A stretch of 12,190 nt of DNA from CAYFUF01 sp964394795 (GTDB lineage: Bacteria > Bacillota > Clostridia > Tissierellales > Peptoniphilaceae): positions 1 through 12,190 of the forward strand of contig CAYMYX010000040.1 of assembly GCA_964394795.1 (NCBI GenBank), written 5' to 3'. Shown here one piece after another: positions 6,387 to 12,190 of the stretch. Under the pieces are notes generated by a model. It saw only the letters and a program-made list of their open reading frames with translations. It ran no database searches and had not been told where the DNA came from. Position 1 is the stretch's first letter. Each line of letters starts with the position of its first letter. The translations under genes were made by a program, and so were the position numbers.

Positions 6387-7425
6387 GATTTTCCTCTTCC
6401 TTTATAGACTTCTTTTCAGGGCCAAAGAAGGCCAACACGCTTCCAAAGAACAGGAAGGCGCAGCCGAGAACGACAGCCCACAGGAAGGGGTCGGTTCGTG
6501 CGGCAAGTACGGAGTACATTTGGGGGTTGGAGAAGGTGATGGTGTAGTCTTCCACCTCGACGGTGGAATCCGCGGAGACGAGGCCCATGTCCGCTAGGCC
6601 GTTCCCGATGTAGAAACGGTAGAGGATGTAGGGATTGTTGAGGAGGGGGGAGGCGGTGCCATGGCCCGCTTCCGTTTCAATAAAGTCAGGATAGAGTTCC
6701 ACCATCTCCACCGCAATTCGCTCATCGCTGACAATGACGTAGTCCCCCTGATAGAGGACGGCTGAGCCAAAGTCCTGGTCGTCGGAGGTGATGGCGACGT
6801 CCACCGCATAGCCATAGGAGGCTTGAGTGAATTGGACTCCGTTGATCGTCATCGGATTGTTGACCGAGATTTGACCGTGGTCAAGCTCCTTGCCATCAAG
6901 GTCGAGGAAGCGGACGTCAGTCTCGTACTGGTCGACATAGTTGTTCTCCGTGAGGTGGATGTTAAAGTCGTGGAATTCCACCAAGATGTCTTGGTCCTTG
7001 AGGCGGGTGGTCTGTCCCGGCACGTCATACACTCGGCCTTCATAGGCAAACTGGTTATTGAGTCCAAAGAAAATGATAATGAGGATAAGTCCGAAGTGAA
7101 GGAACCAGGACCCAATTTTCCGAGACATGGAGACGAGGCCGGACCGCTTGATGCCTTGGCTAATCGGCTTGATGCGGGCGACGACGCAGAAGAAGAGGCT
7201 GAGGACGAGGAGGACAAAGAGCCCTCGGTACCAGAGGCTGCCGTAGGCGTCATCCAAACCTAAGAAGAGGATGAGGTGGCCAAAGGTGTCCCCATACTTG
7301 CCCAGATAGAACTCAGTCGCCTGCCACTGGGGGATAAGGGATGCCGCTACCGAGACGAGGCCAATGATGACCAGGAGGATGACCGCGAAGGTCATCGACG
7401 ATAGTTTTTGTATGATTTTTTTCAT
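6373..7425 (-). CDS. resB: Cytochrome c biogenesis protein ResB (CcsB)
   Basis: A 350-residue ResB-family protein. Three helices lie at about 11-31, 66-84 and 106-122. A large extracytoplasmic domain (123-310) contains the family motif VNNPMTINGVQFTQASYG (188-205), and a last helix sits at 313-335 before a charged tail. ResB binds apocytochrome and acts with CcsA in covalent haem attachment. His110 in the third helix is a candidate haem ligand. The start ATG has TTAGGAACG just upstream. It is the second gene after nrfA in the same direction, separated from it by a strong terminator hairpin, and its 3' end overlaps ccsA. At 350 residues it is shorter than Bacillus ResB (over 500) but retains all the core segments; compact versions are known in other bacteria. 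Confidence 0.92.
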   Translation of the reverse strand: MKKIIQKLSSMTFAVILLVIIGLVSVAASLIPQWQATEFYLGKYGDTFGHLILFLGLDDAYGSLWYRGLFVLLVLSLFFCVVARIKPISQGIKRSGLVSMSRKIGSWFLHFGLILIIIFFGLNNQFAYEGRVYDVPGQTTRLKDQDILVEFHDFNIHLTENNYVDQYETDVRFLDLDGKELDHGQISVNNPMTINGVQFTQASYGYAVDVAITSDDQDFGSAVLYQGDYVIVSDERIAVEMVELYPDFIETEAGHGTASPLLNNPYILYRFYIGNGLADMGLVSADSTVEVEDYTITFSNPQMYSVLAARTDPFLWAVVLGCAFLFFGSVLAFFGPEKKSIKEEENHVTE

Positions 7426-7456
7426 AGGCGTTCCTAACTAATTTCAGATAAACGAT

Positions 7457-7485
7457 AAAAAGGGCCTTGGCAAACAAGGCCCTTT
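7457..7485 (-). terminator. Intercistronic Rho-independent terminator between nrfA and resB
   Basis: An 11-bp perfect stem pairs bases 7459-7469 with 7475-7485 around a 5-base loop, and on the - strand runs into TTTTT (7457-7461, partly within the stem). It starts 16 bases past the nrfA stop. No promoter for resB is obvious in the 76-base spacer, so resB-ccsA probably depend on read-through. Confidence 0.88.
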
Positions 7486-7501
7486 CAGTGTGTTCCAATG
7501 C

Positions 7502-8494
7502 TTACTTGTTTAAGAGCGCGTTACCCTCTTCGATTAAGTCTTTCGCGTGTTGGAGGTTTTCATTTGCCTTTGTGGGGTTATGGAAACCTTCACTGTTTTC
7601 TACGAAGACGTAGTCAAAGAAGAATTGTGCTTCCCGGTGGATCTCGCGAAGTTCTTCTAACTCTTCATCGCTGTAGTCGCCGGAGGCAACCGCGTCAGCC
7701 AAGGCGTTGATGAATGTTTCCAATTCAGCACCAATGACTTCCGTTTCCTCAACGATAGGCTTTTGAATTGCCTCAGCCTTCTCGATGATGGATTCAGCGG
7801 TATCGCCACTGTGGCAAGTCAAACAGGATTGCTCCGCTGTCTTCAGTGGGCTTGTCCAATGGTGGGAGTGGATCTCTTCACCAGCAACTTCCGTAGTCGG
7901 CATGTGGCAGGACATACAGCTTAGGCCAGCCGCATCGTGGAAGGAACCATCAAAGGTTTCCGTCTCAGGGTGCTGGGCCTTCAAGAGCTTAGCTCCGGTC
8001 GTGGGGTGTTCCCAGTCAGCGAAGTCCATATCTTGATAGTACTGATAAGCGCCTTCAGCAGTCAGGCCGTTATCCCAAGGAAGGACGACTTCCTTNNNNN
8101 NNNNNNNNNNNNNNNNNNNNNNNNNNNNNNNNNNNNNNNNNNNNNNNNNNNNNNNNNNNNNNNNNNNNNNNNNNNNNNNNNNNNNNNNNNNNNNNGGCTC
8201 TGAACCACCGTATGTAGTCTGTACCATCTCCGCATTCTGTTCAAAAGATTCCACGTAAGCGGGGTAGATGGACGCATAATCCTCAATAGGGACAATGCCG
8301 TCAGGTAGTTGATCGGATGAGACCAAGGAACTGCCTTCATCACTCTCTTCAGCACTTTCACTTTCTTCCACGCTCGACTCCACAACGCTACTCTCGCTAG
8401 GATCGTCGCTAGTTTCAGCATCGCCATTATCGTTACAAGCGGTCAATGCAAGTAGGAAGCAGAGAAGGAAGATAGGGATGAGTCTTTTCTTCAT
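7502..8494 (-). CDS. nrfA: Ammonia-forming cytochrome c nitrite reductase NrfA, lipoprotein, interrupted by an assembly gap
   Basis: NrfA reduces nitrite to ammonium with six electrons outside the membrane. Visible N-terminus (99 residues): signal peptide with lipobox LTAC (Cys20), a Ser/Glu-rich spacer to about residue 60, then the start of the enzyme domain. After the gap come 197 residues collinear with the C-terminal part of E. coli NrfA: PWDNG, FADWEHP, LKAQHP (matching catalytic and calcium-site residues Lys261, Gln263 and His264), haem motif CMSCH (7904-7918), haem motif CLTCH (7811-7825), and a C-terminal helical region with the distal haem ligand in SEGFHNP. Comparison with E. coli suggests about 160 residues, including the active-site CxxCK haem and two CxxCH haems, are hidden in the gap. 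The two halves are in frame across 100 N, possibly by chance. AGAAAGGAG stands 7 bases before the ATG. No nrfH is seen; the Cys20 lipid anchor may replace it for membrane attachment. Confidence 0.9.
   Translation of the reverse strand: MKKRLIPIFLLCFLLALTACNDNGDAETSDDPSESSVVESSVEESESAEESDEGSSLVSSDQLPDGIVPIEDYASIYPAYVESFEQNAEMVQTTYGGSEXXXXXXXXXXXXXXXXXXXXXXXXXXXXXXXXXXKEVVLPWDNGLTAEGAYQYYQDMDFADWEHPTTGAKLLKAQHPETETFDGSFHDAAGLSCMSCHMPTTEVAGEEIHSHHWTSPLKTAEQSCLTCHSGDTAESIIEKAEAIQKPIVEETEVIGAELETFINALADAVASGDYSDEELEELREIHREAQFFFDYVFVENSEGFHNPTKANENLQHAKDLIEEGNALLNK
8096..8195. other. Assembly gap (100 N) inside nrfA
   Basis: Exactly 100 N. The flanking protein segments correspond to E. coli NrfA positions roughly 63 and 227, so the real missing DNA is probably near 480 bases rather than 100. 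Confidence 0.97.
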
Positions 8495-8535
8495 TAAAAT
8501 TCTCCTTTCTATATATTTATTATCATTACACCCTT

Positions 8536-8564
8536 ATTATATCACATAGGAAAGCGTTTATTAA
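8536..8564 (-). promoter_or_regulatory. Promoter of nrfA
   Basis: On the - strand: -35 TTAATA (complement of 8559-8564, 4 of 6 consensus bases), a 17-base spacer, and a perfect -10 TATAAT (complement of 8536-8541) with an extended TG one base before it. It lies about 42 bases upstream of the nrfA start codon. No FNR palindrome was found around it. Confidence 0.75.
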
Positions 8565-8595
8565 GGCTTAACAATCTTTAATTTTGATTAAATCT

Positions 8596-8632
8596 AAAAG
8601 GGGGCCATGGTCTTAGATCAAAACCATAGCCC
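8596..8632 (-). terminator. Rho-independent terminator of the charged membrane protein gene
   Basis: Stem GGGCTATGGT (complement of 8623-8632) with ACCATGGCCC (complement of 8602-8611), ten pairs including one T-G, around an 11-base loop. CCTTTT follows on the - strand. It separates this gene from the nrfA promoter, which starts about 32 bases further on. Confidence 0.85.
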
Positions 8633-8667
8633 ACATTCCACTATTTTATTTTTGTTTTACTGTAATC

Positions 8668-10044
8668 TTATTGCTCCCAAGACTTCTTCGATGTTGCACT
8701 ACCAATGGTTCCGGCAATGGCTGAAATCACTAGACCGGCTAGTAATCCACCAAAGATAATTAGGGATCCGGTAGATACCGTGTCGGAAACGTCTTCGGCT
8801 ACTTCGCGGCCTTCTTCGACGGTTTCGCTGACGGTTCTTTCCACCTCTACACGGGTTTCTTCAATCGTTTCAACGGTTCTATCAATCTGTTCGCTGAATT
8901 CGATGGTTGCTGTTTGTAGACCGTTGTAGATGTTATCTACAGCCTCTTCCGCTTCTTGGTCGGTGAGGTCGGTGTTCTCAGCAACAGCGTTGGCAATGGC
9001 GTCGCGGTCAGCGGCATCGCCTACGGTTTCGGCTCTCTCTTGTAAATTGGTGACCAAGTCATCGATAATTTGGTCTGCATTTTCCGGATTGGTTAATATT
9101 TCCTTACCGGCTTCGGTGATATCATTCAAACTATCATCCGCTAACCCTTGCAGATATTCGGGTTGGAGTTCAGGAACATCGGTGTCGCCAAGGATCTCTT
9201 CCACGTTAGTTTGAAGTTCTTCCGTATCGATTTCGCTCAGGTTATCTCCGGCGAGGCCGACGGCATCTTCAACTACTGTGGTAACCACGTCGGTGGTCGT
9301 TGACACTCCGCTGCCAACTACGTCAACTGTTGTTGTAACGACTTGGCCGGTAATGTTGGCGACCATATTGAGTAGACCACTCAACAGCGAGACGGTGACG
9401 AAGAGGAGGAGGAGTACGGACATGGCCCACGTAAGGAACCCATGGAGGAAACCTGCGCGGCGGGCTGCCACACCGGATACTAAACCGGCGACGAAGAAGG
9501 ACACTGCAAGGACAACCAAGGTAACAATACCGGTGGTCACACCCACATCTTCAAACGGATTTCTGTCCGTTGGAGCCAATAGGCCAAAGCCTAAAGCTGC
9601 GGTGATGAAGTTGAGGACAATGAACATTGCCACAAAGGTAACCGCTCCGGCGAGGACTGCTCCCCAGGAAAGGTTAAAGCCCGCTGGCTTTTCTACCTCA
9701 TGGTGGAAGTGCTCTTGCATGCCTCTGCCACCGCCGACGTATTCGCCGTCTCGGTAAGCTCTGTCCCGTCTTCTGCGACGGACTTCGTCACGGTCTGTTC
9801 TGTCGGTGTCGTCACGACGGCGACGCCTTTCTTCGGTGAGAACTACCTCATCATCATTGAGGAGGTCGTCCCCCAAGTCCTTGCGCTTATCGTCATGAAG
9901 GTCTCGGTCGTTGTCACGGATGACGTGGTCTTCCGTTTCCACAGTTGACTCGTCATAAATGACGGTGTCCCCGTCACGGGTGACTTCAACATGCTCATCA
10001 ACGACTTTGTTCTTATTTAAATCATTGTTCTTTCGATCAGTCAT
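8668..10044 (-). CDS. Unrecognised membrane protein with a charged disordered N-terminus
   Basis: A 458-residue protein I cannot assign to a characterised family. Residues 1-118 are highly charged and probably disordered, with Asp/Arg clusters (RRRRR at 73-77, RRRRR at 89-93). Three hydrophobic helices follow at about 127-156 (Gly/Ala-rich, WGAVLAGAV), 169-193 and 199-232. Residues 234-424 are hydrophilic and rich in Glu, Asp, Val and Thr, first Val/Thr-rich (234-260), then predicted amphipathic or coiled helices, for example 380-420 with repeated VE-T and EE spacing. A last helix at 426-450 ends in a short basic tail. The GAVLAG segment recalls YrzE/PhnA-like membrane proteins often linked to envelope or stress functions, but that resemblance is weak. 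Ribosome binding site AGAAAGGGG precedes the ATG. It is transcribed alone, with terminators on both sides. Bases 10045-10211 upstream show no clear promoter. Confidence 0.85.
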   Translation of the reverse strand: MTDRKNNDLNKNKVVDEHVEVTRDGDTVIYDESTVETEDHVIRDNDRDLHDDKRKDLGDDLLNDDEVVLTEERRRRRDDTDRTDRDEVRRRRRDRAYRDGEYVGGGRGMQEHFHHEVEKPAGFNLSWGAVLAGAVTFVAMFIVLNFITAALGFGLLAPTDRNPFEDVGVTTGIVTLVVLAVSFFVAGLVSGVAARRAGFLHGFLTWAMSVLLLLFVTVSLLSGLLNMVANITGQVVTTTVDVVGSGVSTTTDVVTTVVEDAVGLAGDNLSEIDTEELQTNVEEILGDTDVPELQPEYLQGLADDSLNDITEAGKEILTNPENADQIIDDLVTNLQERAETVGDAADRDAIANAVAENTDLTDQEAEEAVDNIYNGLQTATIEFSEQIDRTVETIEETRVEVERTVSETVEEGREVAEDVSDTVSTGSLIIFGGLLAGLVISAIAGTIGSATSKKSWEQ

Positions 10045-10211
10045 TATTAACCCCTTTCTTTCTTAAAAAACGTTCAGCCTACTCTTACCCCAAGTTGGCG
10101 AATTGTTTCGTTTTTGTTAAAGATTAGGGGCGGCTAACCCAATGCAAAAGGGGAGGGATTGGATTCAAGAAACGGCAGAAACTGCCCATTTCCAGCCCAT
10201 CCGAAAGCAAG

Positions 10212-10234
10212 AAAAAAGACCCGCTAAGCAGGCC
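10212..10234 (-). terminator. Rho-independent terminator overlapping the end of the DUF1893 gene
   Basis: Stem GGCCTGC (complement of 10228-10234) with GCGGGTC (complement of 10218-10224), seven pairs including two G-T, around TTA. Six T (10212-10217) follow on the - strand. The TAG stop of the DUF1893 gene (10224-10226) overlaps the loop, so the last two codons lie in the hairpin. It closes the pdxA cluster. Confidence 0.82.
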
Positions 10235-10655
10235 TTATTCCAATCTTTTCAAACAGCAGTTCTACCGTCTCATCGACGGTCTCAGCATCCTTCACCAAGT
10301 TCTCCATCGGGCACCAACCGTCCCCGGCATTGTTGCAGATGTGGGGGACTTCCGTCTCGAAGGTCACCTGAGGAGATCCTTCGACTTCGATCTCCCTTGC
10401 CTTCGCCGAATAGAGGGGGGTGTAGATGTGGCTAAAGCCAAGGGTTGAAGCCAGACCATACGCGGACTTGCCAATGACCCTATCCACCAACACAGCCCCC
10501 TTCACCTTTTCTTGCAGGTCCCTGTCACTAATGATAGCAAGGAGGGGCTTCAGGCGGTCCTCCTGGGACTCGTAAATAATCTTCTCGTCTAGGAGGACGA
10601 GACAGGTTGCCTCCCGCTCATCCAAGAGTCCGAGGTAATACTGTAAATCCTTCAT
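10224..10655 (-). CDS. DUF1893 (TM1506-like) family protein
   Basis: A 143-residue soluble protein. The pattern fits DUF1893: an N-terminal strand region CLVLLDEKIIYES (18-30), KPLL (36-39), the conserved KGAVLVDRVIGKSA (52-65), and near the C-terminus a VPHICNNAGDGWCPMENLV stretch (103-121) with the CPME signature at 115-118. The Thermotoga protein TM1506 gives the family a cytidine deaminase-like fold, but no enzymatic activity is established as far as I know. Cys107 and Cys115 are candidate functional residues; no complete deaminase zinc site is evident. It starts 12 bases after the ECF S-component stop, with GGGAGGATAT as ribosome binding site in between, so the two are co-transcribed. 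A role linked to the solute taken up by the neighbouring transporter is an inference. Confidence 0.82.
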   Translation of the reverse strand: MKDLQYYLGLLDEREATCLVLLDEKIIYESQEDRLKPLLAIISDRDLQEKVKGAVLVDRVIGKSAYGLASTLGFSHIYTPLYSAKAREIEVEGSPQVTFETEVPHICNNAGDGWCPMENLVKDAETVDETVELLFEKIGIRPA

Positions 10656-10667
10656 ATATCCTCCCGC

Positions 10668-11189
10668 CTAATCGTAAATGAAGTGGTTTCGTTCCAGTAT
10701 CCCCACGATAATCGGAATAAAGACGAGTTGGATGACGATGCCGGGCAAGGCAGTCACGAAGGCAAAGCCCAGCCATACTTCCATATTGTAGCTGCCCGCC
10801 TGAATCAGATAAGTATTGGCGATACCGTAAACGACGCGACCCACTAGCATGGCGATAATCAGGGTGGCGTATACTTTCACGGTGTGGTTCTTAATAGGCA
10901 GGGTCCGGTACAGGATGCCCGTGACGACGCCGTACACCGCAAGTTCCAACATCATGGAAGGAATCATGGGGCCGGCGGGCATACCCGTCAACGCCGCAGA
11001 TAGGGCAGGGCCCGCGATGCCGCAAAGGAGCCCATAGATAGGTCCACAAATAAAGCCGGTTAAAAATACGGGCAGGTGCATGGGAAGGAAAGTGGGGCCC
11101 GCTTGAGGTACGCCATGGAAGAGCATGGGGATGACTACACACATGGCAATCATGAAAGCGGTGGTGACAAGTTTTCGGGTGTTGTTCAT
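10668..11189 (-). CDS. ECF transporter substrate-binding (S) component, substrate unknown
   Basis: A 173-residue hydrophobic protein with about six predicted helices (roughly 5-24, 36-50, 52-68, 77-96, 104-125 and 143-165), the size and layout of energy-coupling factor S components, which capture vitamins or precursors and use a shared EcfA-A'-T module. AFMIA (11-15) fits the AxxxA pattern used in helix 1 to contact EcfT. Between helices 2 and 3, GFICGPIYGLLCGIAGP (45-61) is the glycine-rich LAGxxxGPxxG-like element of the family. The start at 11189 is preferred over the in-frame ATG at 11216 because AAGGAG lies 5 bases upstream of it, while the earlier ATG has no ribosome binding site. It lies downstream of the pdxA-family gene (97-base spacer) and just before DUF1893. 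No EcfA or EcfT genes are present in the window. Substrate candidates by context are vitamin B6-type or four-carbon acid compounds; this is speculative. Confidence 0.83.
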   Translation of the reverse strand: MNNTRKLVTTAFMIAMCVVIPMLFHGVPQAGPTFLPMHLPVFLTGFICGPIYGLLCGIAGPALSAALTGMPAGPMIPSMMLELAVYGVVTGILYRTLPIKNHTVKVYATLIIAMLVGRVVYGIANTYLIQAGSYNMEVWLGFAFVTALPGIVIQLVFIPIIVGILERNHFIYD

Positions 11190-11194
11190 GTTTT

Positions 11195-11200
11195 CTCCTT
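11195..11200 (-). promoter_or_regulatory. Ribosome binding site deciding the ECF S-component start
   Basis: AAGGAG on the - strand, 5 bases before the ATG at 11187-11189. It supports the 173-residue form over one nine residues longer. Confidence 0.8.
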
Positions 11201-11251
11201 GTTGGGTTAACATCATGAAGCTTACATTCAGTAATAGCTAGGGGTGAAACG

Positions 11252-11270
11252 GGGCATGGGGGCCATGCCC
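11252..11270 (-). other. Perfect hairpin in the pdxA-ECF spacer
   Basis: Inverted repeat GGGCATGG (11252-11259) and CCATGCCC (11263-11270) around three bases, 17 bases downstream of the pdxA-family stop. On the - strand it is followed by CGTTTCACC, not a proper T tract. It could be a weak terminator, an RNA-stabilising 3' end or a processing site that changes the ratio of upstream to downstream gene expression. Confidence 0.6.
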
Positions 11271-11286
11271 TCAGTCCAACACCTCA

Positions 11287-12190
11287 CTACAAATTCTGTG
11301 AAAATTGATTCGCCAACTTGAGGGCCCAGAGCATGCTGTCTTCTCGGGCAATGCCCTTGCCGGCAATATCGAAAGCGGTGCCGTGGTCGACGGAAGTCCG
11401 TAGGATGGGAAGACCCAGCGTGACGTTGACGCCGTCATCGAAAGCAAGGAGCTTCATGGGGATGTGGCCTTGATCGTGGTACATGGCCACCACCAAGTCG
11501 TACTTCTTCTGGGACGCCTTCAGGTAGACCGTATCCGGTGGGACAGGACCTTCCACGTCGATGCCTTCTTCACGAGCCGCATCGACAGCAGGTTGAATTT
11601 CATCCCGATCTTCTGTACCAAACAAGCCGTTCTCTCCGCTATGAGGGTTAAGGCCTGCAACAGCAATCTTAGGATCCTCTAAGCCAAGCTTGTGCATGGC
11701 ATCCACACCCAAGTGGATAACGTCCAGAACCCGGTCCTTCTTCACCCGGTCGCAAGCTTCACGGAGCGAGCAGTGGGTGGACACGTGGACGACGGCAAAC
11801 TTCTCGCTCCACAGCATCATGGTATATTTTTTCGATCCCGTCAACGTAGCAAAGATTTCGGTGTGGCCGTCATACTGGTGGCCGCCCAAGTGAAGAGCTT
11901 CCTTATTCAAGGGTGCCGTAACCACAGCTCCAATTTGGTGGGCCATAGCCAGCTCAATCCCCTTCGCCACATACTGGTAGGCGGCATCGCCTGCTGTCGG
12001 AGATACCTCACCGATGTTGATGTCCGCAAAAGACAAGTCCATCACGTTGAAGAGGTTGATCTTCCCTTCTTCGAAATTGGCCACGTCAGTGATGACGTTC
12101 AACGGCGTCGTAATCCCCAACTGTTCCATATAGTAGCTGATTATACCTTCACTTCCTAGAATCAGGGTATTGTTTCTCAGCTCATCGCTG
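11287..12190 (-). CDS. pdxA: PdxA-family 4-phosphate-hydroxyacid dehydrogenase, N-terminus beyond window edge
   Basis: About 300 residues are visible; the frame stays open to the window edge, and the family length of about 330 implies roughly 25-35 missing N-terminal residues, so the in-frame ATG at 12129 is internal. The three metal-binding histidines of PdxA are present: DGHTE (His109 of the visible part), STHCSLREA (His139) and MYHDQGHIP (His238). Also seen are TAPLNKEA, LNPHSGENGLFG, GPVPPDT and the near-invariant FDDGVNVTLGLPILRTSVDHGTAFDIAGKG region (250-279). PdxA oxidises 4-phosphohydroxy-L-threonine with NAD in vitamin B6 synthesis. The PdxA2 branch instead oxidises 4-phospho-D-threonate or D-erythronate in sugar-acid catabolism. 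No pdxJ or DUF1537-type kinase is in the window to decide between them. The association with an ECF S component favours a scavenging or catabolic role. Family assignment is firm. Confidence 0.93.
   Translation of the reverse strand, partial: SDELRNNTLILGSEGIISYYMEQLGITTPLNVITDVANFEEGKINLFNVMDLSFADINIGEVSPTAGDAAYQYVAKGIELAMAHQIGAVVTAPLNKEALHLGGHQYDGHTEIFATLTGSKKYTMMLWSEKFAVVHVSTHCSLREACDRVKKDRVLDVIHLGVDAMHKLGLEDPKIAVAGLNPHSGENGLFGTEDRDEIQPAVDAAREEGIDVEGPVPPDTVYLKASQKKYDLVVAMYHDQGHIPMKLLAFDDGVNVTLGLPILRTSVDHGTAFDIAGKGIAREDSMLWALKLANQFSQNL

Noticed and set aside
10174..10186. Small hairpin GGCAG-AAA-CTGCC upstream of the charged membrane protein gene
   Set aside because: Five pairs with no T tract and no conserved RNA motif; likely chance.

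Overview
The window looks like a chromosomal segment of a Gram-positive (Bacillota) bacterium. Two predicted exported proteins carry lipoboxes, ribosome binding sites are strong and purine-rich, cytochrome maturation is of the ResB/CcsA type, and a lone ECF-transporter S component is present. Placement near Lactobacillales families such as Aerococcaceae or Carnobacteriaceae is a guess. Two runs of exactly 100 N (1574-1673 and 8096-8195) are scaffold gaps. The second interrupts a gene.

Layout. On the + strand there is an NCS2 nucleobase permease (171-1532), a terminator cut by the first gap, a short permease-derived remnant (1710-1766) with its own terminator, and a promoter driving a flavinylated lipoprotein reductase (1923-3770) that ends at a long terminator. 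A spacer of about 240 bases holds degenerate tandem repeats of about 52 bp. Everything after that lies on the - strand. Reading in transcription order from the right edge: a pdxA-family dehydrogenase (cut by the window edge), an ECF S component and a DUF1893 protein form one cluster closed by a terminator; next comes an unrecognised membrane protein with a charged N-terminus and its own terminator; then a respiratory cluster nrfA - terminator - resB - ccsA - terminator; and last a MATE exporter.

How the genes may work together. NrfA (five-heme ammonia-forming nitrite reductase) needs covalent haem attachment outside the membrane, including one haem at a CxxCK site. The adjacent ResB and CcsA form the haem delivery and ligation complex that could do this. 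NrfA and the flavin reductase are both predicted lipoproteins with similar Ser/Glu-rich linkers, so both terminal reductases should sit on the outer face of the membrane. No NrfH-type quinol oxidase is seen, which leaves the electron donor open; a flavin-based extracellular electron transfer chain is one possibility. The pdxA/ECF/DUF1893 cluster suggests uptake and metabolism of a small vitamin-like or four-carbon compound, with the substrate unknown.

The most notable points are the lipoprotein NrfA without a visible NrfH, an apparent loss of about 160 residues (three haem sites) in the second gap, the unusual active site of the flavin reductase, the chimeric permease remnant beside the first gap, and the ~52-bp degenerate repeats.
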